Of a DNA stretch of 64,000 nt, positions 29,064-38,164 are shown piece by piece. The notes beneath the pieces are model-generated. The model saw only the letters and a program-made list of their open reading frames with translations, was not told the DNA's origin and did no database searches. This stretch comes from Clostridia bacterium (GTDB lineage Bacteria; Bacillota; Clostridia; Christensenellales; Aristaeellaceae). The stretch covers positions 1-64,000 of the forward strand of contig JAFRPG010000031.1 of the NCBI GenBank assembly GCA_017429265.1. Reading direction: 5' to 3'. The first letter of the stretch is position 1. Each line of letters opens with the position of its first letter. The translations under genes were made by a program, and so were the position numbers.

Positions 29064-30314
29064 ATGAACGCATCCGAACGCATCGCGCAGGCGGAGGAAG
29101 AGCTTGCGCTGATCTTTGACGAAATCGACGCCCGGGAGATCCGCCTGACCCGGAAGGTGCTGGACGCCTTCCGGAATCACGGGGTCGCCCTGCGGCACTT
29201 CGCGCCCTCCACCGGCTACGGCTACGACGACACCGGCCGCGACACCCTCGCGGAGATCTGGGCGGACCTCTTCGGCGCGGAGGCGGCCATCGTGCGCCCG
29301 CAGATCGCAAGCGGCACCGCGGCCCTCTCGGCGGCTCTCTTCGGCCTGACCCTGCCCGGGGACCACATCGTCTCCGCGACCGGCGCGCCCTATGACACCC
29401 TGCAGTCGGTCATCGGCACCAACCCGGACGTCACCCCGCCCGGCTCGCTGAAGGCCCATCGGGTCGGCTACACCGAGGTCCCGCTCGCGGAGGACGGGAC
29501 GATCGACCTGGCCGCGGTCGAGGCCGCGATCCGCCCGGAGACGACCCTCGTCATCGCCCAGCGCAGCCGGGGCTATGCCTGGCGGCCCTCGCTGATGCCC
29601 GAGGCCTTCGCTCCCCTGGCGGAGATGATCCACGCGCGGCACCCGGGCGTCCTGCTGATGGTGGACAACTGCTACGGCGAGTTTGTCCGGGACACCGAGC
29701 CGACCCACCACGGGGCGGACGTGTGCGTCGGCAGCCTGATCAAGAACCCCGGCGGCGGCATCGCTCCGACCGGCGGCTACATGGCGGGGAGGAAGGAGGC
29801 CATCGAGCGCATCTCCTGGCACCTGACCGCCCCGGGCATCGGCCTGGAGGTCGGCAGTTACGCCGCGTCGTGGCAGCCCTTCTACCAGGGGCTGTTCATG
29901 GCTCCGCACACCGTGGCGCAGGCGATGAAGACCGCGATCCTTGCGGCCCGGCTCTTCGAGAACCTCGGCCTGCGGACCACCCCCGCGGCCTTCGAGCCCC
30001 GCGCCGACATCATTCAGGCGATCATGCTTGAGACCGGCGACCGCCTCGTGCGCTTCTGCCAGGGCATCCAGATGGCCTCCCCGGTCGACGCGATGGCCCT
30101 GCCGGAGCCCTGGGACATGCCCGGATACGCCGACCCGGTGGTCATGGCGGCGGGCACCTTCGTAGCGGGCGCCTCGATCGAGCTGAGCGCCGACGGCCCG
30201 ATGCGTGCCCCCTTCACCGCCTACATGCAGGGCGGCCTGACCTACGCCCACGGCCGCACCGCGATGGAGATCACGCTGGAGCACATGGCGGCGGGCGGAG
30301 CGATCGAACTGTAA
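29064..30314 (+). CDS. PLP enzyme of the methionine gamma-lyase-like (YnbB, 'aluminum resistance') family
   Basis: 416 aa. PLP fold type I signs: RPQIASGTAALSAALFGL, VDNCYGEF with the PLP-contacting Asp, and the Schiff-base lysine in VGSLIKNPGGGIAPTGGYM (about residue 228). This matches the family often called methionine gamma-lyase family or aluminum resistance protein, common next to miaA/hfq in Bacillota. The biochemical role is not settled. ATG 29064. Confidence 0.93.
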   Translation: MNASERIAQAEEELALIFDEIDAREIRLTRKVLDAFRNHGVALRHFAPSTGYGYDDTGRDTLAEIWADLFGAEAAIVRPQIASGTAALSAALFGLTLPGDHIVSATGAPYDTLQSVIGTNPDVTPPGSLKAHRVGYTEVPLAEDGTIDLAAVEAAIRPETTLVIAQRSRGYAWRPSLMPEAFAPLAEMIHARHPGVLLMVDNCYGEFVRDTEPTHHGADVCVGSLIKNPGGGIAPTGGYMAGRKEAIERISWHLTAPGIGLEVGSYAASWQPFYQGLFMAPHTVAQAMKTAILAARLFENLGLRTTPAAFEPRADIIQAIMLETGDRLVRFCQGIQMASPVDAMALPEPWDMPGYADPVVMAAGTFVAGASIELSADGPMRAPFTAYMQGGLTYAHGRTAMEITLEHMAAGGAIEL

Positions 30315-30328
30315 GGGAGGGGATGGCG

Positions 30329-30793
30329 ATGGGCGCTTCATACCCGCGGGCCGGAGCATCGAAAAGGGCGCTCGCGGCACTGATCTGCCTGCTCGTCCTC
30401 GCGGTGTGCACCGGATGCGGCGCGCCGGAGCCCGAGAGGAAGACCTTTGCGGCCGAGGGCGTGCTGTACGTCGCGGAGTCATCGGGTGCGGCTGCATCCC
30501 TGCGCGATCTGCGGCAGGACCCGGTCCCGCTGACGGACGTCGCGGAAAAGCTGCGGGGCGAGCACCTGACAGCCGCCGCGACGGAACAGCTGGCGGGCCG
30601 ATACCCGGACATCTCGGCCGAGGAGATCGCCTTCGCGCTGAGCATGACGCTCAATGACGGGGCCCGGACTATCACGGTCACCGTGCGGACGCCCGAAGCG
30701 CGCCGCTCGGCGGACATCCTGACCGCGCTGTTCGGGGCGGCGGCCGCGGAGATCCCGGAGATCACGGTCATCGAGTCGCCGCAGCAGCAGTGA
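30329..30793 (+). CDS. Small lipoprotein of unknown function
   Basis: 154 aa. Signal peptide with lipobox: LLVLAVCTGCGAPEPE, lipidation expected on the Cys after CTG. The mature part has a Wzz/chain-length-like look (TITVTVRTPEARRSADILTA), but this is weak. ATG 30329 is preferred, with GGAGG eight bases upstream; ATG 30323 is too close. It follows the PLP enzyme by 14 bases. Confidence 0.75.
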   Translation: MGASYPRAGASKRALAALICLLVLAVCTGCGAPEPERKTFAAEGVLYVAESSGAAASLRDLRQDPVPLTDVAEKLRGEHLTAAATEQLAGRYPDISAEEIAFALSMTLNDGARTITVTVRTPEARRSADILTALFGAAAAEIPEITVIESPQQQ

Positions 30794-30823
30794 GGTGGGG
30801 AATTCCCCGGGGCGAAAACGGTT

Positions 30824-30938
30824 GACTTTGGGTTTTTCATATGTTAGACTTTGGATTGTACACCTGTTAGACTTTGGATTTTTCATACCGCAGACTTTGG
30901 ATTATTCACATTCCGGACTTTGGATGATCCGCTGCCAC
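30824..30938 (+). repeat. Five direct repeats with exact 23-bp period before the AAA ATPase gene
   Basis: GACTTTGG begins at 30824, 30847, 30870, 30893 and 30916, always 23 bases apart (about two helical turns). Units follow the pattern GACTTTGGATTNTTCANA plus five variable bases. The array ends at the ribosome binding site of the next gene, so it is likely a set of operator sites on one face of the DNA. Confidence 0.9.
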
Positions 30939-30949
30939 GGAGGATGAAG

Positions 30950-32143
30950 ATGATCAGTCGAAGCGCCAGAGAAACGCTGATGCGGCTTTGCGCACAGTTT
31001 CCCGTGGTTGGCATTACGGGCCCACGGCAAAGCGGGAAAACGACCCTGGCCACCGGCGTGTTTCCGGATAAACGGTATGTCTCTTTCGATGACAGGACCA
31101 TCAGGGAACTCGCGGCCTCTAATCCCGCCGACTTTCTGACGGCATTTCCGGACGGCGCGATCATCGATGAGGCACAGAAAGTTCCCGAGATTTTTGACGC
31201 GCTGAAACTGCTGGTTGACCGGAACAGATGGGAACCGGGAAAGTTCATCATGACCGGTTCCAGTCAGTTCAGGCTGAAGCAGAATATGTCCGACAGCATG
31301 GCCGGGCGTGCTGCGTTCCTGAATCTGCTGCCCTTCTCCGTCCCCGAAATGAAAGACGCCGGAATCCTCGGAGACGATGTTTATCGGCTGATTCATCTGG
31401 GGATGTACCCGCCGCTGCACGATCCGGAGAAGCACTTTATTCCATACGACTGGTTTGAGAGCTACATCGACACTTATCTGGAAAGAGACGTGCAAGAACT
31501 GATCAATCCGGGCAATCTGTCGACGTTCCGGAAGTTCATCCAGGTCTGTGCCGTTCAGAGCGGGCAGCTGCTGTCCATGGAAAGCATAGCCGGTGCCGTC
31601 GGCGTTTCCGCTCCCACAGTCAAATCGTGGCTGTCTATCCTGGAAAAATCCTACATCATCCATCTGCTGGAACCCGACTCAAACAACCTCGGCAAAACGG
31701 TTGTAAAGACACCCAAGCTGTATTTCGTGGATTCCGGGCTGCTGTGCCATCTGCTGCGCCTCGAAACCAAAGAGGAGCTGATCCTGAGCCGGCACAAGGG
31801 CGCCGTCGTGGAGACATTCGCGGTTTCGGAGATGATGAAGCAAAGAATGAATCAGGGCAGAAAGCCGAATCTTACGTTTTACCGGGACCATCGCGGCCTG
31901 GAGGTGGATACCGTCGCGGACTGGAAGCATACGTTCGCCATTGAGGTGAAGAGTGCGGCTGCCCCGGAAAGGAAGCTGTCCGAGAATACAAGAAAATACC
32001 TTGAGCTGAGAAAAGACGATCAGATCAGAAGTGCGGTGTTCTATCTGGGCGACGTGACGATGAAGATCAACGGCACACTCTATGTCGCGTGGAAGGACTG
32101 GGGATCCTTTGCGTCGGACGATTCCGCTTCCGTCGCTGATTGA
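30950..32143 (+). CDS. AAA ATPase with DUF4143 domain
   Basis: 397 aa. N-terminal ATPase: GITGPRQSGKTTLA (Walker A), GAIIDEAQKVPEIF (Walker B), TGSSQFRLKQN (sensor). DUF4143 C-terminal domain: SYIDTYLERDVQELINPGNL, winged-helix-like VGVSAPTVKSWLSILEKSYI, and the nuclease-fold-like end FYRDHRGLEVD / FAIEVKSAA. The last resembles the restriction-endonuclease-like core (D...ExK). Such proteins are widespread, mobile and of unknown role. ATG 30950 lies six bases after GGAGG; reading from earlier codons would translate the repeat array. Lower GC than neighbours indicates acquisition. Confidence 0.92.
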   Translation: MISRSARETLMRLCAQFPVVGITGPRQSGKTTLATGVFPDKRYVSFDDRTIRELAASNPADFLTAFPDGAIIDEAQKVPEIFDALKLLVDRNRWEPGKFIMTGSSQFRLKQNMSDSMAGRAAFLNLLPFSVPEMKDAGILGDDVYRLIHLGMYPPLHDPEKHFIPYDWFESYIDTYLERDVQELINPGNLSTFRKFIQVCAVQSGQLLSMESIAGAVGVSAPTVKSWLSILEKSYIIHLLEPDSNNLGKTVVKTPKLYFVDSGLLCHLLRLETKEELILSRHKGAVVETFAVSEMMKQRMNQGRKPNLTFYRDHRGLEVDTVADWKHTFAIEVKSAAAPERKLSENTRKYLELRKDDQIRSAVFYLGDVTMKINGTLYVAWKDWGSFASDDSASVAD

Positions 32144-32179
32144 TCGTTGCTTTTGTCCGCGAACCGCGCCATCAAACGC

Positions 32180-32208
32180 TTGACAACCATCTGACCCCCT
32201 TCTATAAT
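32180..32208 (+). promoter_or_regulatory. Consensus promoter of the transketolase genes
   Basis: TTGACA and TATAAT separated by 17 bases, a perfect sigma-A-type promoter, 44 bases before the start codon. Confidence 0.9.
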
Positions 32209-32252
32209 GACACAGAGACAACCCCAACTCACTGCGCGAGGAGGATGTTCGT

Positions 32253-33068
32253 ATGACTGTTCAGGAACTGCAAAACGTCGCACGGCAGGTGCGGCGCGAC
32301 ATCATCGTGATGACCAACAAGGCGGGGGCCGGCCATCCCGGCGGATCCCTGTCCGCCACCGAGGCGCTGGTGGCGCTGTATTTCGACGTCATGAAGGGCG
32401 TCGACCCCAAGGATGACAAGAACCCGAACCGCGACCGCTTCGTCCTGTCCAAGGGCCACGCGGCGCCCGGTCTCTACGGCACCCTGTGCGAGCGCGGCTT
32501 CTTCGGCCGGGAGGAGTTCGATCACTTCCGCCAGCTGCACGGCATCCTGCAGGGCCATCCGGACGTGAAGAAGTGCCCGGGCGTGGACGCCTCCACCGGC
32601 TCCCTCGGCCAGGGCATCTCCATCGCCGTGGGCATGGCGCTGGGCGCGAAGCACACCGGCAATCCCTGCCACGTCTACACCATGATCGGCGACGGCGAGA
32701 GCGACGAGGGCATGGTGTGGGAGGCCTCCATGGCCGCGGCCCACTACAAGCTCGACAACCTGACCGTCATCCTCGACCACAACGGCATGCAGATCGACGG
32801 CACCAACGACCAGGTCATGTCCCTGGGCGACGTGTACGCCAAGTTCGCGGCCTTCGGCTATGACATCATCGAGGTCAAGGACGGCAACGACATGCAGCAG
32901 GTGCTCGACGCCCTGCACGCCCCCGCCTGCCCCGGCAAGCCCCGGCTGATCCTGCTCCAGACCCTGAAGGGCAAGGGCGTCTCCTTCATGGAGGGCCAGG
33001 TGGGCTGGCACGGCAAGGCACCCAACGCAGAACAGACCGCGCAGGCGCTGAAAGAACTGGAGGGCTGA
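32253..33068 (+). CDS. Transketolase, N-terminal (TPP-binding) subunit
   Basis: 271 aa, the N-terminal third of transketolase as a separate protein. Motifs: AGAGHPGGSLSATEALVAL, SKGHAAPGLYGTL, DASTGSLGQGISIAVGMALG and the thiamine-pyrophosphate motif GDGESDEGMVWEA...N. Together with the next gene it moves two-carbon units between pentose- and hexose-phosphates. The split arrangement is usual in many anaerobes and archaea. The downstream partner starts four bases after the stop. Confidence 0.95.
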   Translation: MTVQELQNVARQVRRDIIVMTNKAGAGHPGGSLSATEALVALYFDVMKGVDPKDDKNPNRDRFVLSKGHAAPGLYGTLCERGFFGREEFDHFRQLHGILQGHPDVKKCPGVDASTGSLGQGISIAVGMALGAKHTGNPCHVYTMIGDGESDEGMVWEASMAAAHYKLDNLTVILDHNGMQIDGTNDQVMSLGDVYAKFAAFGYDIIEVKDGNDMQQVLDALHAPACPGKPRLILLQTLKGKGVSFMEGQVGWHGKAPNAEQTAQALKELEG

Positions 33069-33071
33069 AAG

Positions 33072-34016
33072 ATGAGCAAGATCAATCTCGTGCCCACGGG
33101 CGAGAAGGAAGCCGTCCGCGTGGCCTACGGCAAGGCGCTGGTGGAGCTGGGCCGGGAGAACGACAAGGTCGTCGTCCTCGACGCTGACCTGGCCGCCGCC
33201 ACGATGACCAACGGCTTCAAGAAGGAATTCCCCGAGCGCTTCTACGACTGCGGCATCGCCGAGGCCAACATGGTCGACATGGCGGCCGGCATGTCCACGA
33301 TGGGGCTGATCCCGTTCTGCTCCACCTTCGCCGTCTTCGCGGGCCGCAGCTATGACCAGATCCGCAACGGCGTCTGCTATCCGAAGTTCAACGTGAAGTT
33401 CGGCTTCTCCCACGCGGGCATCACCCTCGGCGAGGACGGCGGTTCCCACCAGGCCATCGAGGACCTGGCGCTGATGCGCGTCCTGCCCGGGATGACGGTG
33501 TTCGCCCCCTCCGACGCCAACGAGTGCCGCCAGTGCGTGAAGGCCGCCGCCGAGATCAACGGCCCGGTGTTCATCCGCACGGCCCGCCTGCCCTCCCCGG
33601 TGTATGAGGCCCGGCCCTTCACCGTCGGCAAGGGCGACGTGCTCAAGGAAGGCAAGGACTGCGTGATCTTCACCTGCGGCATCATGCTCGAGCACTGCGC
33701 CGAGGCCGTGCAGATCCTTGAGGAGAAGGGTGTCGACGCGGCGCTGGTCTCCTTCCACACGATCAAGCCCTTCGACAGCGAACTGGCCCTCGAGTGGACG
33801 CAGAAGACCGGCCATGTCTTCACCGTCGAGGAGCACAGCGTCATCGGCGGCCTGGGCGACGCGGTGGCCGACGCCATCTGCGGCAAGGGCTGCTTCACCT
33901 TTAAGAAGATCGGCATCAACGACGAGTTCGGCCAGAGCGGCAAGCCTGCGGACCTGCTGAAGGAATACGGCCTGACCGGCGCGCAGATCGCCGAGAAGAT
34001 CCTGAAGAGCCTGTAA
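33072..34016 (+). CDS. Transketolase, C-terminal subunit
   Basis: 314 aa. Pyrimidine-binding domain: VVVLDADLAAATMTNGFKKE, RFYDCGIAEANMVDMAAGMS, GITLGEDGGSHQAIEDLALM. C-terminal transketolase domain: EEHSVIGGLGDAVADAI and GQSGKPADLLKEYGL. It completes the enzyme encoded by the preceding gene. Confidence 0.95.
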   Translation: MSKINLVPTGEKEAVRVAYGKALVELGRENDKVVVLDADLAAATMTNGFKKEFPERFYDCGIAEANMVDMAAGMSTMGLIPFCSTFAVFAGRSYDQIRNGVCYPKFNVKFGFSHAGITLGEDGGSHQAIEDLALMRVLPGMTVFAPSDANECRQCVKAAAEINGPVFIRTARLPSPVYEARPFTVGKGDVLKEGKDCVIFTCGIMLEHCAEAVQILEEKGVDAALVSFHTIKPFDSELALEWTQKTGHVFTVEEHSVIGGLGDAVADAICGKGCFTFKKIGINDEFGQSGKPADLLKEYGLTGAQIAEKILKSL

Positions 34017-34033
34017 GCATCCTTCGAGACCAT

Positions 34034-34066
34034 AGCCGGTGTCCCGTCACAGGGATGCCGGCTTTT
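34034..34066 (+). terminator. Terminator after the transketolase genes
   Basis: AGCCGG-T-GTCCC pairs with GGGAT-G-CCGGCT around a 6-nt loop, then TTTT. Confidence 0.75.
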
Positions 34067-34082
34067 GAAAGAAGATCGGCCA

Positions 34083-34955
34083 ATGACAGCACAGTATACG
34101 ATGATCGTGAACCCGGTGGCAGGCTCGGGCTTTGCCCTCAGGGTGGAGGAACAGCTGCGGGAGGCCTGCGCGGCGAAGGGGGTGGAGGCGGACTTTGTCC
34201 GCACCGAAAAGCCCGGGCACGCGAAATTCCTCGCCTGGACCGTGGCCCAGCAGGGCGGGACGGCCGTCTCCGTGGGCGGCGACGGCACCGGCCTGGAGGT
34301 CGCCCGCGGCGTGATGGGTAGCCCCGGCGAGATGGGCATCATCCCCGCCGGCACCGGCAACGATCTGATCAAGACCCTCGGCATCCCGAAGGACCCGATG
34401 GAGGCCCTCGACTGGCTGCTGACCCATCCCGCCAGGCCCATGGACGTGGGCACGATCAACGGGCAGCCCTTCCTCAACGTGTGCGGGACCGGCTTCGACG
34501 TCTCGGTCCTCGACCACGCGGAGAAGCACAAAAAGCACATGCGCGGCCTGATGCCCTATCTCCTGGGCCTCCTCGGCGCGATCGCCGGGAATAGGCCGAT
34601 CCGGCTGAAGCTGACGGCGGACAGCGGGGCGGAGGAGGAGCACGGCGTCCTGATCTGCTCCGTGGCCAACGGCCGCTTCATCGGCGGCGGGATCCCGATC
34701 TGCCCCGCGGCGGATCCCGGGGACGGCCGCTTTGACCTGGTGGTGGTGAAGGCCATCCCGCGGTGGAAGATCCCCTTCTACCTCCCCGGTCTGATGGGGA
34801 AGAAGATCCTTGACTTCGGGATCACCGAGCACCGACTGGCGGAGAAGATCACCCTCCGCTGCGAGGGGATGCGCGTCCAGATCGACGGCGAGATCTTCTC
34901 CATGGACGAGGCCGTGATCGAGATGCACGCCGGCGCGCTGCGGATGCGGTACTGA
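34083..34955 (+). CDS. Diacylglycerol/lipid kinase family protein
   Basis: 290 aa. DAGK catalytic fold: MIVNPVAGSG, SVGGDGTGLEVA (GGDGT nucleotide motif), GIIPAGTGNDLIKTLGIP, and the C-terminal metal-site-like ANGRFIGGGIPICPAADPGDG. It probably phosphorylates diacylglycerol or a related lipid. ATG 34083 is used; a TTG at 34065 overlaps the terminator above. The ribosome binding site is weak (AAAGAAG), so expression may be low. Confidence 0.9.
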   Translation: MTAQYTMIVNPVAGSGFALRVEEQLREACAAKGVEADFVRTEKPGHAKFLAWTVAQQGGTAVSVGGDGTGLEVARGVMGSPGEMGIIPAGTGNDLIKTLGIPKDPMEALDWLLTHPARPMDVGTINGQPFLNVCGTGFDVSVLDHAEKHKKHMRGLMPYLLGLLGAIAGNRPIRLKLTADSGAEEEHGVLICSVANGRFIGGGIPICPAADPGDGRFDLVVVKAIPRWKIPFYLPGLMGKKILDFGITEHRLAEKITLRCEGMRVQIDGEIFSMDEAVIEMHAGALRMRY

Positions 34956-34967
34956 GGCGAACGCCGG

Positions 34968-34992
34968 AAAGGGCAGCTGTGGCTGCCTTTTC
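34968..34992 (+). terminator. Terminator after the lipid kinase gene
   Basis: GGCAGC (34972-34977) pairs with GCTGCC (34982-34987), flanked by AAA and TTTT. Confidence 0.7.
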
Positions 34993-35018
34993 TGCTTGGG
35001 AGAAAGGACCGCTCCAGA

Positions 35019-35047
35019 TTGACATTCCCCCGGGAACCTCGTATACT
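35019..35047 (+). promoter_or_regulatory. Promoter of rqcH
   Basis: TTGACA and TATACT separated by 17 bases, 36 bases before the start. Confidence 0.85.
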
Positions 35048-35082
35048 GTAGGTGACAAATTCCGGAAGGTGAACAGAGAAAA

Positions 35083-36825
35083 ATGCCCATTGACGGACTG
35101 ACCCTGGGCTTTGCGGCCCGGGAACTGGACGGCCTGCTCGCGGGCGGGCGCGTCGACAAGGTGACGCAGCCGGAGAAGGACACCGTGATCCTGCTGATCC
35201 GGGCGGGGAACGAGAACCGCCGCCTGCTCCTGTGCGCTTCGGCGAACAACGCCCGCTGCCACCTGACCCAGCAGAACTTCCCGAACCCGCTGGAACCCCC
35301 GGTCTTCTGCATGCTGCTGCGCAAGCAGCTCCAGGGCGGACGGATCCTGTCCGTCCGGCAGATCGGCGGGGACCGGGTGATCCACATCGACGTGGACACG
35401 ATCGACGAGCTCGGCGACCACGTCCTGCGGCGGCTGATCCTCGAGGTGATGAGCCGCCACTCCAACCTGATCCTGACGGACGGGAACGGGCGGATCCTCG
35501 AGGCCGCGCGCCATGTCAGCGAGGACATGAGCCGGGTGCGGCAGATCCTGCCCGGCCTCGACTACGAGGCGCCTCCGCCCCAGGACAAGGCCGACCCGGC
35601 GGACGTGACGCCGGAGGACCTCCTGGAGCGTCTGCGGGCCTGCGGGGACATGCCGCTGAAAAAGGCCCTGACGCAGTGCGTCCGCGGCCTGAGCGGCGCC
35701 GCGGCGCAGGAGCTGGCCTTCCGCGTCCTCGACCCGGGGACGGACCGCCCGGACGACCTTCCCGGCACGGCGGAGCGGCTCTGCGGACTTTTCGCACGGC
35801 TGCCCGGGATGGCGGACCCCCGCGTCCTGGCGGACCCCTCCGGCGAGCCGCTCGACGTCTTCCCCTTCGCCTACCTGAGCGCGGACCTCTCCCTCCAGCA
35901 GCCGATGCCGACCCTCAGCGCGGCCATGGAGCGCGCCTGCGGGAGCCGCGACGCCCGGGACCGCCTGCAGCAGAAGAGCGCCTCGATGGTGCGCCTGCTC
36001 AAGGGCCACATCGAGCGCTGCGAGCGGAAACTGGCCCTGCAGGAGGAGGAGCTGGCCTCCGCGGAGCACATGGAGGACTACCGGATCATGGGCGAGCTGA
36101 TCCACGCGAACCTCTGGCAGATCCAGAAGGGCCAGCGCGAGGCCGTCCTGCCCAACTATTACGACGAGCAAGGCGGCACCCTGACCGTCCCCCTCGACGT
36201 GAAGCTGAGCCCGGCGCAGAACGCCCAGCGCTACTTCAAGCGCTACCAGAAGGCCCGGGCAGCCCGCACCACCGCGGCGGCCCAGCGCGAGCTGACCCTG
36301 AAGGAGCTCGACTACCTCGAGGGCTGCCTGCTCGACATCGGCAAGTGCGTCGGGGAGAGCGAACTGGAGGAGGTGCGCGAGGAGCTGGCCCGCACGGGTT
36401 ACATGAAGCGGGTGACGAACCGCCGCGAGAAGCGCGCCCTCCCGCAGAGCCGGCCCTACCGCTACCGCTCGGCGGACGGCATCGAGATCCTCGTGGGCAA
36501 GAACGCCGCCCAGAACGAGCGCCTGACCCTCTCTGCCGGGCCGAACGAGCTGTGGCTCCACGCCAAGGACATGCCCGGCAGCCACGTCATCGTCAAGGCG
36601 ACGGGGGAGATCCCGCTGACGACGCTCAAGCAGGCGGCCCTGCTGGCGGCCTGGTACTCCAAGGGCCAGCGCTCCGCCAACGTCCCGGTGGACTACACCC
36701 TCCGCCGCTGTGTGAAAAAGCCCGGCGGGACCCCCACCGGCTACGTGACCTACGTCAACCAGCACACAGCCTACATGACCCCCACCGAATCAGAGATCCG
36801 GAACATCGAGAAGCTGGAGGAATGA
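35083..36825 (+). CDS. rqcH: RqcH (Rqc2 homologue, NFACT family)
   Basis: 580 aa. NFACT-N domain: MPIDGLTLGFAARELDGLL, RCHLTQQNFPNPLEPPVFCM, RRLILEVMSRHSNLIL. Helix-hairpin-helix and coiled-coil middle (CERKLALQEEELASAE). NFACT-R domain: IEILVGKNAAQNERLTL, ELWLHAKDMPGSHVIVK and SANVPVDYTLRRCVKKPGG. It rescues stalled 50S subunits by adding alanine tails. Older annotation calls it a fibronectin-binding protein. ATG 35083. Confidence 0.95.
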   Translation: MPIDGLTLGFAARELDGLLAGGRVDKVTQPEKDTVILLIRAGNENRRLLLCASANNARCHLTQQNFPNPLEPPVFCMLLRKQLQGGRILSVRQIGGDRVIHIDVDTIDELGDHVLRRLILEVMSRHSNLILTDGNGRILEAARHVSEDMSRVRQILPGLDYEAPPPQDKADPADVTPEDLLERLRACGDMPLKKALTQCVRGLSGAAAQELAFRVLDPGTDRPDDLPGTAERLCGLFARLPGMADPRVLADPSGEPLDVFPFAYLSADLSLQQPMPTLSAAMERACGSRDARDRLQQKSASMVRLLKGHIERCERKLALQEEELASAEHMEDYRIMGELIHANLWQIQKGQREAVLPNYYDEQGGTLTVPLDVKLSPAQNAQRYFKRYQKARAARTTAAAQRELTLKELDYLEGCLLDIGKCVGESELEEVREELARTGYMKRVTNRREKRALPQSRPYRYRSADGIEILVGKNAAQNERLTLSAGPNELWLHAKDMPGSHVIVKATGEIPLTTLKQAALLAAWYSKGQRSANVPVDYTLRRCVKKPGGTPTGYVTYVNQHTAYMTPTESEIRNIEKLEE

Positions 36826-36828
36826 TCC

Positions 36829-38157
36829 ATGAACATGGTCGAAATCATCACCAGGAAAAAACTCGGGGAAGCCCTGACCGCGGAGGAGATCGACTTCTTC
36901 GTGAAGGGCGCGGCGGATCACTCGATCCCGGACTACCAGCTGGCGGCCCTGCTGATGGCGATCCGCCTCAACGGCATGTCGGCGCAGGAGACCACGCACC
37001 TGACCCTCGCCATGCGCGATTCCGGCGACGTGGCGGACCTGAGCGCCATCCCGGGCGTCAAGGTGGACAAGCACTCCACGGGCGGCGTGGGCGACACGGC
37101 GACGCTCGTCCTGGCGCCCCTGGTGGCGGCCTGCGGCGTGCCGGTGGCCAAGATGAGCGGCCGCGGCCTCGGCCACACGGGCGGCACCCTCGACAAGCTG
37201 GAGTCCATCCCGGGCTTCCGCATCGGCCTGAGCGAGGAGGAGTTCGTGCGCCAGGTCAATGAGATCGGTGTGGCGGTCATCGGCCAGACGGGCAGCCTGG
37301 CCCCGGCGGACAAGACGCTCTACGCCCTGCGCGACGTGACCTCCACCGTGGACAGCCTGCCGCTGATCGCCTCCTCCATCATGTCCAAGAAGTTGGCCAG
37401 CGGGGCCGACGCGATCGTCCTCGACGTGAAGACCGGCTCCGGCGCCATCATGCATACGCTGGAGGGCTCTGTCGAGCTGGCGAAGGCGATGGTGGACATC
37501 GGGACGCTGGCGAAGAAGCCCGTCACGGCCGTCGTCACCGGCATGGCCCAGCCCCTCGGCACCCATGTGGGCAACGCGCTCGAGGTCAAGGACGCCATCG
37601 ACGTCCTCTCCGGGCGGACGAAGGGCGATCTGCTGGAGGTCTCCCTCCTGCTCGGCAGCTACATGCTGATGCACGCCGGCGCGGCGGAGACCCCGGAGGA
37701 GGGCCGCCGGAAGCTGACCAAGGCGCTGGAGAGCGGGGCGGGTCTGGAGAAGCTCCGCCTGATGATCCGTGCGCAGGGCGGCGACGAGCGGGTCTGCGAC
37801 GACTGGAAGCGGATGCCTCAGGCGGCGGTCGTGCGCGAGGTCGCCTGCGGGAAGACGGGCTGGGTGGCGTCGATGGATACCACGGCGCTCGGCCTGGCCG
37901 CCCAGGCGATGGGTGCGGGCCGCATCCGCAAGACCGATCCGCTCGACTACTCGGTCGGGTTCATCCTGCCGGTGCGCATCGGGGACCATGTGTGGGCTCA
38001 CACCCCGCTGTGCACCCTCTTCGCCCGCAGCGAGGAGGAAGCCGACGCCGCCGAACAGGCGATCCGCGAGGCGATCACCTTCTCCGAAACTCCCGTGGAG
38101 CGCCCGCCGCTGTGGTATGCGATCGTCACGAAGGACGGAGTGCAGAAGGCGGAGTGA
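36829..38157 (+). CDS. Pyrimidine-nucleoside phosphorylase
   Basis: 442 aa. Signature SGRGLGHTGGTLDKLE (phosphate/pyrimidine site), VDKHSTGGVGDT, SSIMSKKLASGADAIVLDVK, and the C-terminal lobe with ALGLAAQAMGAGR. It splits uridine/thymidine with phosphate to base and (deoxy)ribose-1-phosphate. Whether thymidine-specific or broad cannot be told. ATG 36829, GGAGG seven bases upstream, four bases after rqcH. Its transcript has no visible terminator before the repeat elements. Confidence 0.95.
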   Translation: MNMVEIITRKKLGEALTAEEIDFFVKGAADHSIPDYQLAALLMAIRLNGMSAQETTHLTLAMRDSGDVADLSAIPGVKVDKHSTGGVGDTATLVLAPLVAACGVPVAKMSGRGLGHTGGTLDKLESIPGFRIGLSEEEFVRQVNEIGVAVIGQTGSLAPADKTLYALRDVTSTVDSLPLIASSIMSKKLASGADAIVLDVKTGSGAIMHTLEGSVELAKAMVDIGTLAKKPVTAVVTGMAQPLGTHVGNALEVKDAIDVLSGRTKGDLLEVSLLLGSYMLMHAGAAETPEEGRRKLTKALESGAGLEKLRLMIRAQGGDERVCDDWKRMPQAAVVREVACGKTGWVASMDTTALGLAAQAMGAGRIRKTDPLDYSVGFILPVRIGDHVWAHTPLCTLFARSEEEADAAEQAIREAITFSETPVERPPLWYAIVTKDGVQKAE

Positions 38158-38164
38158 CCCCGGG

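Noticed and set aside
30824-30938. CRISPR array
   Set aside because: Repeats are only ~8-18 bp with 23-bp period and no true spacers; no cas genes nearby.
30851-30949. Longer N-terminus for the AAA ATPase
   Set aside because: It would translate the 23-bp repeat array; GGAGG is ideally placed for ATG 30950.
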